From assembly GCA_015059925.1 (NCBI GenBank), contig SUZL01000003.1, forward strand, positions 1-64,000: a stretch of 64,000 nucleotides of DNA. Direction: 5' to 3'. This document shows, piece by piece, positions 27,239 to 34,806 of this stretch. The notes under the pieces are model-generated. The model saw only the letters and a list, made by a program, of their open reading frames with translations, did no database searches and was not told the DNA's origin. Numbering within the stretch: position 1 is the first letter of the stretch; each line of letters starts with the position of its first letter. The position numbers and the translations under genes were made by a program. This DNA is from Rikenellaceae bacterium. Its GTDB lineage: Bacteria; Bacteroidota; Bacteroidia; Bacteroidales; Rikenellaceae.

Positions 27239-28279
27239 TTAGAAAAATTCATCCTCGTCGGTCTGCTCGATCTGCTGCTGCATCTGGGCGCTCTGTTGCA
27301 GGGCGCGTTGCAGCGTCTCGCGCAGCGTGGGGCTCATATCCTCATCGAAGCTGATTCCCGCCTCGACCATCTCCAGAGAGTCGCGCAGGGTCTGCTCGGC
27401 CTCCAGACGCTCCTCCTCAAGCTCCGTAGCTCGCTTGTCGGATGCGGCGCTGTTGCTTTCGACCTTCTTCTCGTCGAGCGTGAGCCACAACGATACGGCA
27501 TCGCCTAACTTCGCGCCTGAGTTATGCTCCAGCGACTGGCGATATACCCTCGCATCCTTCTGGTTGAGTAGGTTGATGCCCTCGTCGAAATTGACCTGTC
27601 CGATGTTGAGGCCCTGCTCCCAGAGTCGGCTCTTGGCCGTTGAGAGGCTCTGGCCGATGGCCTTCGGCACGATGGTGGAGTTCTTCTCCTGCTCGACTCC
27701 CACGCGGAGCGTTACGCCCTCGCCCATCTCGATCTCGACCTTGCTCTCGGGCTGCAGCTCGCGTCCCTCGACCTCGACAGCCAGAACGTAGTTCGTGGCA
27801 ATATCCTCCTCGTAGATCAGCTTGTCGATCTCCAATCCTGCCACCTCGAGCATATTCTTCGCCTGACGCAGCGATCGGCCGGCGACGTAGGGCACCTGGA
27901 CCATCTTCTGTCGGAACGAGTTGATCGTAACATAAATCTTGCGTCCCGCCTTCACCTCGGCGCCACTCTTGGGAAGCTGGTCGAGCACGATACCTCCCTC
28001 GTAGGCGGGCACGAACAGCGAGTCATTGACGATGATCTGCAGACGCTCCTGCTTGGCCATCGACTCGGCATCGCCGATGCGCACACCCGTAAAGTCGGGC
28101 ACGGTGCGGTGCATTCCGTGACGTGTGATGATATTCATCATCACCGACGATAGGATGAGTATCGCCACCACAACGCCCACGATGAGCACGGCGTGGTAAA
28201 CAACGGGCGATGCCTTGAGGCGGGCTATCGCCGCTCCGAGTGCCGAGCCGCCCTGCTTGCGTTTTCTTCTTTTGTTCAT
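27239..28279 (-). CDS. Membrane-anchored PASTA domain protein
   Basis: The 346-residue product has a short basic cytoplasmic start (MNKRRKRKQGG), one transmembrane helix (about 30-53) and three PASTA repeats outside (PDFTGVRIGDAESMAKQERL, PYVAGRSLRQAKNMLEVAGL, PKAIGQSLSTAKSRLWEQGL). A charged helical tail (EELEEERLEAEQTLRD) closes it. There is no kinase or transpeptidase domain. PASTA domains usually sense or bind peptidoglycan, so a periplasmic cell-wall role is likely. It sits six bases downstream of mqnE. Confidence 0.88.
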   Translation of the reverse strand: MNKRRKRKQGGSALGAAIARLKASPVVYHAVLIVGVVVAILILSSVMMNIITRHGMHRTVPDFTGVRIGDAESMAKQERLQIIVNDSLFVPAYEGGIVLDQLPKSGAEVKAGRKIYVTINSFRQKMVQVPYVAGRSLRQAKNMLEVAGLEIDKLIYEEDIATNYVLAVEVEGRELQPESKVEIEMGEGVTLRVGVEQEKNSTIVPKAIGQSLSTAKSRLWEQGLNIGQVNFDEGINLLNQKDARVYRQSLEHNSGAKLGDAVSLWLTLDEKKVESNSAASDKRATELEEERLEAEQTLRDSLEMVEAGISFDEDMSPTLRETLQRALQQSAQMQQQIEQTDEDEFF

Positions 28280-28285
28280 ATTCTC

Positions 28286-29365
28286 TTATTTCGTTATTTC
28301 GTTGTAATGTGTGTCGCGCTCGATGGCCACAAAGCCTGCGCGCCCAACCATCTGCTGCATATCCTCTACGCTCATTCGCGGACGCTGGTCGTCAGCCCCC
28401 GCCATCGAGTATATCTTTGTCGAGTCGTCGATCGTGCCGTCAATGTCGTCAGCTCCGAACGCCAGCGCCATCTCCGTAGTCTGCTTGCCGTACATCACCC
28501 AGTAGGCCTTGATGTGGGGCACATTGTCCAAAATCAGTCGGCTCATAGCCAGCGTGCGCAGATCATCCACGATGGGCACCTCGCCGATGGCCGACATCGA
28601 GTTGCCGAAGTTGCGGTACTTGAGCGGGATGAAGGCGTTGAAGCCGCCCGTGCGATCCTGCTGCTCGCGCAGACGAATCAGGTGATCAACCCTGTGCTCC
28701 ACCCCTTCGATGTGGCCGTAGAGCATCGTGGCGTTGGTCTTTATGCCCAGACGGTGAGCCGCCGCGTGTACCTCAAACCACTCCGCCGTCGATCCCTTCT
28801 CGGGGCATATCTCGGCACGAATCTTCTCGTCGAAGATCTCCGCTCCACCTCCCGGGATGGCCTCCATACCCGCCTCTATCAGGCGTTGCAGGCCCTCGTC
28901 GATTGTAAGGCCCGCCTTGCGGATCATATACGACAGCTCGATGGCCGTAAAAGCCTTCACCGCCGCCTCGGGCAGGATTGCCTTCACGCGGCGAATCATA
29001 TCGCAGTAGTAGTCGAGGCCGTGTTCGGGGTGTACGCCACCCACGATGTGCATCTCCGTAATGCCCTTGCCACGGAACGAGCGCACCATCTGCTCCACCT
29101 CCTCCATCGTCATATCCCACGCCTTGGGGCTGCCTTTGGGCTGGCGGAAGGAGCAGAACTTGCAGTTAAAGACGCACAGGTTTGTCGGCTCGATATGAAA
29201 ATTTTTGTTATAAAATACCTTTTCGCCGCTGATGGCCCTCTTGCGCTGGGTGGCCAACTCGCCCAGACGCCACAGCGGGGCCTGCTGCCACAGCGTGAGT
29301 GCCTCGTCGAAAGATAATCTCTTCCCCGCCTCGACGAGCGAGGCTATATGTTCCCACTGACTCAT
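28286..29365 (-). CDS. mqnE: Aminodeoxyfutalosine synthase (radical SAM)
   Basis: The 359-residue product has the radical SAM cluster motif CVFNCKFC (Cys64, Cys68, Cys71) and the MqnE/CofH-type C-terminus IKAYWVMYGKQTTEMALAFG followed by ADDIDGT. MqnE joins the enolpyruvyl benzoate product of MqnA to SAM to form aminodeoxyfutalosine. MqnE is favoured over MqnC because of the EPTNLCVFNCKFCSF context and the AFGADDIDGT segment. Its start overlaps the LptF/G stop by one base. With mqnB and mqnD in the window, the futalosine route is well supported. Confidence 0.88.
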   Translation of the reverse strand: MSQWEHIASLVEAGKRLSFDEALTLWQQAPLWRLGELATQRKRAISGEKVFYNKNFHIEPTNLCVFNCKFCSFRQPKGSPKAWDMTMEEVEQMVRSFRGKGITEMHIVGGVHPEHGLDYYCDMIRRVKAILPEAAVKAFTAIELSYMIRKAGLTIDEGLQRLIEAGMEAIPGGGAEIFDEKIRAEICPEKGSTAEWFEVHAAAHRLGIKTNATMLYGHIEGVEHRVDHLIRLREQQDRTGGFNAFIPLKYRNFGNSMSAIGEVPIVDDLRTLAMSRLILDNVPHIKAYWVMYGKQTTEMALAFGADDIDGTIDDSTKIYSMAGADDQRPRMSVEDMQQMVGRAGFVAIERDTHYNEITK

Positions 29366-30483
29366 TATTTAGGTGCTTTTCGATAGAGGTAAATTCCAAT
29401 GATTGTGAAGACTATGTTGGGTACCCAGACGGCCAGCATCACGGGTAGGCCGCCGCTCTTGGCAAACTCCTCGAACAGACGGCTCAGCATAATGTACGAG
29501 AAACAGAGCACGATGCCGATACCGATGTGCAGTCCCGTGCCACCTCGCACCTTGCGCGATGAGAGCGACACGCCAATCAGCGTCAGGATGAAGGTCGCCA
29601 TCGGGTAGGCAAAGCGCGTGTGGCGCTCCACCTCGATGATGTTGATCGAGTCCGATCCCTTGTGGCGTTGCTGCTCCAGAAAGCGGTTCAGCTCGCCGAT
29701 CTTCATTGTCGATACGGTCTGCTCGATACGCCCCAGCTCCTTGACGTCGAGGTTGATGAGCGTATCCAAGTCGCGCAACTGCTCGAAGGTCTCGTTGCCT
29801 GCCGCATCCGTTCGGCGAATCATATATCGCTCGGCCTTCCAGCGGCCCGTCGTGGGATCGACCTCCACGTCCGAGGCCTCCATCGTCTCGGCTATGACCG
29901 TGCCCTCGTAACGCTCGATAGCAAGATAGGTTGCGCGGTTGGAGGTGTTGAAGCCTCGCACATAGACAAACGTGCCCGGCTCGGTCTGGCGGTATATGTG
30001 GCGGTCGTACTGCTCGTTCTTGTACTTCTTGAAGTAGGTCTGGCGGAAATTCACGCAGGCCACCTGCGACTCGGGGATAACCCACAGATTCAGCACCAGC
30101 GAGAGCAACATAATAGCCAGCGATCCGAGGAAGTAGGGCCACATCAGTCGGCGGAAGCTCACGCCACCCGACAGCATAGCCACAATCTCGGTCTGTCCGG
30201 CCATCTTCGAGGTGAAGAAGATTACCGAGATGAAGGTGAACAGTCCGCTGAACTGGTTGATGAAGTCGGGGATGAAGTTGATGTAGTAGTCGAAGATGAT
30301 GGCCGACCACGGCGCGTGCGACTCGGTGAAGTTATCGACACGCTCAGCGTAGTCGAACACCACCAGAATCACCGTGATCATAGCGATTGCGAAGGCGTAA
30401 GTTCCCAAGAACTTCCGCAATATGTAGCGGTCGAGGATTTTATATCCCGGCCACGAAAGATGGAGTTTCTCTTTCATCGTCAT
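29365..30483 (-). CDS. LptF/LptG family permease of the LPS export complex
   Basis: The 372-residue product has the YjgP/YjgQ topology: an amphipathic start (LSWPGYKILDRYILRKFLGTYAFAIAMI), transmembrane helices near 25-45, 65-85 and 105-125, a periplasmic beta-jellyroll (about 130-265), and three C-terminal helices. With LptB it extracts lipopolysaccharide from the inner membrane. LptG is a little more likely given the start, but I do not assign the letter. It lies 72 bases downstream of tgt, a common Bacteroidota pair. Confidence 0.9.
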   Translation of the reverse strand: MTMKEKLHLSWPGYKILDRYILRKFLGTYAFAIAMITVILVVFDYAERVDNFTESHAPWSAIIFDYYINFIPDFINQFSGLFTFISVIFFTSKMAGQTEIVAMLSGGVSFRRLMWPYFLGSLAIMLLSLVLNLWVIPESQVACVNFRQTYFKKYKNEQYDRHIYRQTEPGTFVYVRGFNTSNRATYLAIERYEGTVIAETMEASDVEVDPTTGRWKAERYMIRRTDAAGNETFEQLRDLDTLINLDVKELGRIEQTVSTMKIGELNRFLEQQRHKGSDSINIIEVERHTRFAYPMATFILTLIGVSLSSRKVRGGTGLHIGIGIVLCFSYIMLSRLFEEFAKSGGLPVMLAVWVPNIVFTIIGIYLYRKAPK

Positions 30484-30555
30484 AAATGTTTACAGTCGGA
30501 GCGACCTTCGGTTCCGAAAGGCCACCCCTACGTTTGCAAGCGGCCACCCCTGCGG

Positions 30556-31686
30556 TTAGAGCCTTCGGCCGAGCTTCTCGACCATCACTCGCTTCCACTC
30601 GGCATAGTCGCCCGCGATAATATGCTTGCGAGCCTCGCCCACCAGCCACAGATAGAAGGCTATGTTATGCAGCGATGCGATCTGCGCCGCCAGCATCTCC
30701 TTGCAGACCACCAGATGGTGAACGTAGGCCTTCGTGTAGAGCCGATCGACAAAACTTGCACCGTTCGGATCCAGCGGCGAGAAGTCGTTCTCCCACTTCT
30801 TGTTTCGAAGGTTTATCGTACCCTCCGAGGTGAATATCTGGCCGTTGCGGCCGTTGCGCGTGGGCATCACGCAGTCGAACATATCCACGCCTCGGTCGAT
30901 GCCCTCCAGAATGTTTATCGGCGTGCCGACACCCATCAGGTAGCGGGGTTTGTTCTCGGGCAGGATGGCATTGACTACCTCAATCATCGCATACATCACC
31001 TCCGTAGGCTCGCCCACGGCCAAGCCGCCGATGGCGTATCCGTCGGCATCGTACTGCTGTACGTTCTCCGCCGCCTTGGCACGAAGGTCGGGGTAGGCAC
31101 AGCCCTGCACGATGGGGAAGAGCGATTGATAGTGTCCCCACTTTGGGCTTGTCTGGTGGTAGCGGTTAAAGCAGCGCTCGAGCCAGCGCTCCGTAAGCGC
31201 CAATGACCTCGCGGCATAATCGCGCGGAGCATCCCCCGGGGGGCACTCGTCGAAGGCCATCATAATGTCGGCTCCGATGGTGCGCTCGGTGTCAATCACA
31301 CTCTCGGGCGTGAAGAGGTGCTTCGAGCCGTCGATGTGCGAGCGGAAGTGGCAACCCTCCTCCTTGAGCTTGCGGCAGTCGGCCAGCGAAAAGACCTGAA
31401 AGCCGCCGCTGTCGGTGAGCATCGGGCCGTCCCACGTCGAGAAACGATGCACGCCACCCGCCTGCTCCAGAATATCCATTCCGGGGCGGAGGTAGAGGTG
31501 GTAGGTGTTGGCCAGAATGATCTGTGCGCGAGCATCCTCTTTCACGTCGCGGTGGAAGATTCCCTTCATCGCCGCAGCCGTGCCGACGGGCATAAAGATG
31601 GGAGTCTGGATTGTGCCGTGGTCGGTGAGGATTTCGCCAGCGCGAGCCTTCGATTGCGGGGCGGTATGTTGTAGTGTAAATTTCAT
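30556..31686 (-). CDS. tgt: tRNA-guanine transglycosylase lacking the zinc cysteines
   Basis: The 376-residue product has the full TGT barrel with TPIFMPVGTAAAMKG, the substrate motif MLTDSGGFQVFSL, and the nucleophile region DCVMPTRNGRNGQIFT. It exchanges guanine 34 for preQ1 in GUN-anticodon tRNAs. At the C-terminal zinc site bacterial enzymes have CxCxxC followed by a His. Here residues 308-314 read NGASFVD with no cysteine, while the flanking DP, YTKAYVHHL and the later SLHN are kept. Zinc binding is therefore likely lost or replaced. It heads a five-gene minus-strand run. Confidence 0.92.
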   Translation of the reverse strand: MKFTLQHTAPQSKARAGEILTDHGTIQTPIFMPVGTAAAMKGIFHRDVKEDARAQIILANTYHLYLRPGMDILEQAGGVHRFSTWDGPMLTDSGGFQVFSLADCRKLKEEGCHFRSHIDGSKHLFTPESVIDTERTIGADIMMAFDECPPGDAPRDYAARSLALTERWLERCFNRYHQTSPKWGHYQSLFPIVQGCAYPDLRAKAAENVQQYDADGYAIGGLAVGEPTEVMYAMIEVVNAILPENKPRYLMGVGTPINILEGIDRGVDMFDCVMPTRNGRNGQIFTSEGTINLRNKKWENDFSPLDPNGASFVDRLYTKAYVHHLVVCKEMLAAQIASLHNIAFYLWLVGEARKHIIAGDYAEWKRVMVEKLGRRL

Positions 31687-31738
31687 AAATCTTTGTCGTT
31701 GGTCGCCGAGGCGGGGTGCCCGCAGCGCATAATTCGGA

Positions 31739-31746
31739 CAAAGTTA
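31739..31746 (-). promoter_or_regulatory. -7 element TAACTTTG for the tgt operon
   Basis: A perfect TAnnTTTG on the minus strand, about 53 bases before the tgt ATG. Confidence 0.65.
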
Positions 31747-31815
31747 CTATTTTTCTATGAAAAATAACTCTTTTTCGGCGGGAAAAGTGTATCGAGAGGA
31801 GCCGCGAGAGGCTAT

Positions 31816-32274
31816 TTACTCCAAAACGACGATTTTCGTTGTCCCCAAACGTAGCGTGTTGTGCAGCGTCGAGAGCGCGCTCGACGGCGGGAAAGGGGCG
31901 AAAACAACCTCCTCGGCGAGGTCTGCGGCGGCCCAATTGCGGATTTGGGAGTTTGAGAGGCTGGGACGGCTGTGGTTGCGCAGCGAGACGAAAAGCAGCC
32001 GACGGTCGTTGTATGCCGCGTGGAAAAGTGGTGGAATTTTGCGATATATAGCGCGTCCGAGAGCCACCACGACGGGGCGGCGGTGGGAGTCCAAAATGCG
32101 ATAGACTTCGCGCTCGAGCGGCGAGTGAAAACCGCTGATTACAACCTTGTCGGTAAGTGCTATTTTGTGGGCCCAGTCGCGTGCGAGTTGCCACGCCTGC
32201 TCGGGCGGGGTACGCGAGGCGAAGAATGCGACCAACTCGCTGTCAAGCAAAGCGTTGTTGCCGGATAAGTCCAT
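31816..32274 (-). CDS. Short DprA/LOG-like Rossmann-fold protein
   Basis: The 152-residue product contains a Rossmann-like stretch recalling DprA (VVISGFHSPLEREVYRILDSHRRPVVVALGRAIY) but is half the length of DprA and lacks its SAM and winged-helix parts. A second strand region FVSLRNHSRPSLSNSQIRN and a C-terminal LGTTKIVVLE follow. It may bind a nucleotide or single-stranded DNA, but the function is unknown. ATG 32274 directly follows the T-run of a predicted attenuator (32275-32395), which decides the start over upstream in-frame codons that fall inside the structured RNA. Confidence 0.7.
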   Translation of the reverse strand: MDLSGNNALLDSELVAFFASRTPPEQAWQLARDWAHKIALTDKVVISGFHSPLEREVYRILDSHRRPVVVALGRAIYRKIPPLFHAAYNDRRLLFVSLRNHSRPSLSNSQIRNWAAADLAEEVVFAPFPPSSALSTLHNTLRLGTTKIVVLE

Positions 32275-32395
32275 AAAAAAGCGCAGACTACTGCGATTAC
32301 TTACCCCACTCTCAGGCCTTCGCTGCCCACAAACCGAATAAGCGCACAGGTAGCCCACGCCGAGAGTATATCGCAGACATCGCGCCATAGCGCGA
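32275..32395 (-). promoter_or_regulatory. Structured leader with terminator/antiterminator geometry ahead of the DprA-like gene
   Basis: In plus-strand coordinates: a terminator hairpin CGCAG 32282-32286 with CTGCG 32291-32295, followed on the minus strand by six T (32275-32280). CTGCGAT 32291-32297 can instead pair with ATCGCAG 32370-32376, closing a larger domain that contains ACTCTCAGGC 32308-32317 with GCCGAGAGT 32359-32367. A perfect hairpin TCGCGC / GCGCGA (32380-32395) precedes it. The two pairings of 32291-32297 exclude each other, as in a riboswitch or attenuator. A possible minus -7 element lies at 32537-32544. I do not recognise the class. The rest of 32396-32670 is AT-rich spacer. 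Confidence 0.55.
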
Positions 32396-32639
32396 GTGGT
32401 AGATATACGACAACGTGGACATCTGATTGCGAATCTTCAGTTTATTTCAAATTTGCGAAGTTTGAGAATGGAAGATTACGACAATAAAATGTCAATCAAA
32501 TATGTATCGGGACGGAGCCGCGCCCCTCCCATTAAACAAAAATACAAAAATTATTTTTAATTCCTCGTTTTGAATTCTACATTTTACATTTTGCATTAAA
32601 AAAGTAGTTTTTTTACTATGCCGTTTGCGGCGAAAAGAG

Positions 32640-32647
32640 TATATTTG
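32640..32647 (+). promoter_or_regulatory. -7 element TATATTTG for the glycosyltransferase-sigma pair
   Basis: A perfect TAnnTTTG, 24 bases upstream of the ATG at 32671. Confidence 0.6.
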
Positions 32648-32670
32648 CAAATCTATTTGATTCCGAATTT

Positions 32671-33828
32671 ATGCAATATCTCGATTATATCGTTCAGCAC
32701 TATTCGTGGCAGGGGGTGGCACTCGCTGCGGCGATTTTGGTGCTGTTCATCGTCCAACTCTACTACTATGCCGTCATCTACGGCCGCGTGGCTGCTTTCC
32801 GCAACTCGCGCCGCCGCAAGCACCTGCAGCAGGAGCCTGCGGTATCGGTGGTTGTGCCTCTCTTCTCGGAGGATTACGACTATCTGGATACACGCCTTAG
32901 AAGCCTTCTCGCGCAACGCTATCAGGCTCCGTACGAGGTTGTTGTGGTGTATGTGGGTGCCGACAACGACTTCTACGAGGAGCTCACGGCCCTGCGCCTG
33001 CACTACCCCAATCTGGTAGTTACCAAGATACAGTACAACCCCCGCTTCCCCATCTCCACGAAGATGGCCATCAACGTGGGTATCAAGTCGGCCCGCCACG
33101 AGCACATCCTCCTCACCACGACCGATGCCGAGCCCGCCTCGGAGCAGTGGTTAGAGATGATGGGCAAGGCCTTTATGCGTGGCGATGTGGTGCTGGGCTA
33201 TACGGCCATCGAGCGCAAGGCGGGGTTGGTCAATTACTTGATTCGCCTCTCGCGCCTGCATATCTCTATGGCGTGGCTTGCACGCGCCGTCAGCGGCCGC
33301 ACCTATCGCGGCTCGCGTTGCAACATTGGCTTCACGAAGGAGCTCTACTTCGGTGTCAAGGGCTTCACGCACCTCAATATGAACATCGGCGAGAACGACC
33401 TCTTCATCCAGCGCATCTCGACTTACGACAACGTTAGCGTGGTGCTGATTCCGAAGGGTACGATGGTCGAGCGCCAGTGGGGTGGCCTGAGGTGGTGGCT
33501 CTCGCACCTGCACCACTACGCCGAGGCCTACCGTTTCTATCCCATCGCGGCCCGCAACGCTATGGAGTGGGATGTGGCGAGTCAGATGCTGTTCTTCCTC
33601 ACGGTTCTTACGGCCCTCGTCTTTATGCCGCTCGAGTTCAAGGCTGTGGCGGCGCTGCTGCTCATCATCCGCTATGTGGTTGTGGTGGCGCGCGTGAGTT
33701 CCATTGCAAAGCGCGTGGGCGAGCGTGGCGTGGTGCTGCGATACTTTCTCTTCGATTTGATTAATCCGCTGATGGTCATCTGCTTGCGAGTGGCTATGAT
33801 GCGTAAGGATACGACAGCTTGGAAATAG
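32671..33828 (+). CDS. Membrane-bound family 2 glycosyltransferase
   Basis: The 385-residue product has an N-terminal transmembrane helix (about 13-37), a GT-A domain with VSVVVPLFSEDYDYLDTRL, an acidic motif LTTTDAEPAS at about 150, and an ERQWGGLRWW block resembling the QxxRW motif of processive GT2 enzymes. Two or three C-terminal helices (about 307-350) follow. It likely transfers a sugar to a lipid-linked or envelope glycan at the inner membrane. Acceptor and sugar are not evident. Its end overlaps the sigma factor start by ten bases, so the two are translated together. Confidence 0.88.
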   Translation: MQYLDYIVQHYSWQGVALAAAILVLFIVQLYYYAVIYGRVAAFRNSRRRKHLQQEPAVSVVVPLFSEDYDYLDTRLRSLLAQRYQAPYEVVVVYVGADNDFYEELTALRLHYPNLVVTKIQYNPRFPISTKMAINVGIKSARHEHILLTTTDAEPASEQWLEMMGKAFMRGDVVLGYTAIERKAGLVNYLIRLSRLHISMAWLARAVSGRTYRGSRCNIGFTKELYFGVKGFTHLNMNIGENDLFIQRISTYDNVSVVLIPKGTMVERQWGGLRWWLSHLHHYAEAYRFYPIAARNAMEWDVASQMLFFLTVLTALVFMPLEFKAVAALLLIIRYVVVVARVSSIAKRVGERGVVLRYFLFDLINPLMVICLRVAMMRKDTTAWK

Positions 33829-34382
33829 CCGAATACATAATCGCCGACGACCGCCGACTGGTCGAACTCTCGCTTGCGGGGGATGATATGGCCTTCGAGT
33901 ATCTGTTCAACAGATATGGCGATGCCATACGTCGTCTGTTTCTGCAACGCTCGACCTCGGTGGAGGATACGGAGGATCTGTTGCAGGAGACCTTCATCAA
34001 GGTCTATGTCAATCTGCACCGCTACTCGGCCGACTACACCTTCGGGCAGTGGGTCTATACCATCGCGCGCAATACCCACATCGACTTCGAGCGTCGCCGT
34101 CAGGAGGATCTCTCGATCGATGAAAAATTCTCGGCCCCTGCGGCCAGCACTCCCTCGCCCGAGGAGAGCCTGATAAGTATGCAGCAACGCACTCAGATTG
34201 AGCACTATATCGAGTGCCTGCCGTCGCAGTATCGCCAACTTTTCAAGATGCGTTTTCTGGAGGACTACTCCTACGACGAGATTGCCGAGAAGCTGCACCT
34301 GCCGATGGGAACGGTCAAGACGCAGATTCATCGGGCCCGCGAGCGTATGTGTACCTTGATTAAGGAAAGCGAAAAACATTAG
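33819..34382 (+). CDS. ECF-type RNA polymerase sigma factor
   Basis: The 187-residue product has region 2 (AFEYLFNRYGDAIRRLFLQR, DTEDLLQETFIKVYVNL, GQWVYTIARNTHIDFERRR) and region 4 (LPSQYRQLFKMRFLEDYSYD with the helix-turn-helix EIAEKLHLPMGTVKTQIHRA). It probably starts at TTG 33819, inside the glycosyltransferase gene, because the next ATG would remove the first helix of region 2. No anti-sigma gene is adjacent. A TonB receptor operon starts 425 bases downstream, a natural candidate target. Confidence 0.9.
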   Translation: MEIAEYIIADDRRLVELSLAGDDMAFEYLFNRYGDAIRRLFLQRSTSVEDTEDLLQETFIKVYVNLHRYSADYTFGQWVYTIARNTHIDFERRRQEDLSIDEKFSAPAASTPSPEESLISMQQRTQIEHYIECLPSQYRQLFKMRFLEDYSYDEIAEKLHLPMGTVKTQIHRARERMCTLIKESEKH

Positions 34383-34405
34383 GAAATAGCTCTTGTTATG
34401 TAATT
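34383..34405. repeat. Half-copy of the dispersed palindromic repeat
   Basis: AAATAGCTCTTGTTATGTAATT matches the right arm of copy B, immediately after the sigma factor stop and before its terminator. Confidence 0.5.
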
Positions 34406-34426
34406 CCTTCTGTCAGCAGAAAATTT

Positions 34427-34460
34427 AGGGTGTTCAGAGTCTCTGGACACTCTTTTTTTT
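34427..34460 (+). terminator. Terminator after the sigma factor gene
   Basis: Stem AGGGTGTTCAGA / TCTGGACACTCT (with wobble) and eight T. Confidence 0.85.
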
Positions 34461-34525
34461 GTGTCTGTGGCGAGCGTAGTGCGCGAAAAATCAGCCTTTT
34501 ATTTGCATAAAACCTGTCGATTTTT

Positions 34526-34533
34526 TATATTTG
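34526..34533 (+). promoter_or_regulatory. Distal -7 element TATATTTG upstream of the TonB operon
   Basis: A perfect TAnnTTTG. Transcription from here would carry the 22-bp repeats in a leader of about 265 bases. Confidence 0.5.
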
Positions 34534-34627
34534 CGTAAATTGAGGTAGTGTTCGCCTTTGTGTCTGGGGTGGTGGGCGGTCGCGCTGAGGATGTGGAGCG
34601 GAACAACGGCAGGACAACGGGCGGGTG

Positions 34628-34715
34628 GATGGCAGAAGGATGACAGGCCGATGGCAGAATAATGGCAGACCGATGGCAGAATAATGGGAGTACGATGACA
34701 GAAAATGGTTATTAC
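34628..34715. repeat. Four tandem 22-bp repeats upstream of the TonB operon
   Basis: Units start at 34628, 34650, 34672 and 34694, each beginning GATGRCAGAA (GATGGCAGAA in the first three, GATGACAGAA in the fourth). Units 2 and 3 agree at 18 or more of 22 positions. The period is close to two DNA helical turns, which fits cooperative protein binding. No open reading frame uses them. Confidence 0.85.
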
Positions 34716-34766
34716 CGCCCGCCAGAATAACCAAAATTAGGGATTGTGCAGTCGCTGAAGAATAAG

Positions 34767-34774
34767 TTTCTTTG
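34767..34774 (+). promoter_or_regulatory. Proximal -7-like element TTTCTTTG
   Basis: One mismatch to TAnnTTTG. It would give a 26-base leader for the receptor gene and lies about 50 bases after the 22-bp repeats. Confidence 0.45.
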
Positions 34775-34806
34775 CACTCGATAATAAGAACTTAAATAAA
34801 TCGAAT

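Noticed and set aside
28286..29365. MqnC (dehypoxanthine futalosine cyclase)
   Set aside because: The C-terminal YWVMYGK...AFGADDIDGT stretch and cluster context fit MqnE better; MqnC normally has a different LHFGANDFGST-like segment.
32300..32370. TPP riboswitch, because of CTGAGAGT and ACCTG strings on the minus strand
   Set aside because: The order and spacing of the conserved blocks do not fit the thiamine pyrophosphate class.
32274..32388. Upstream extension of the DprA-like protein to 32388
   Set aside because: The extra codons lie entirely within the structured leader and terminator.
32275..32395. SRP (4.5S) RNA, because of GCAGCGAAGGC
   Set aside because: The conserved GGUCCGGAAGGAAGCAGC domain IV sequence is absent.
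34628..34715. CRISPR array
   Set aside because: The 22-base units are directly adjacent with no spacers, and no cas genes are in the window.
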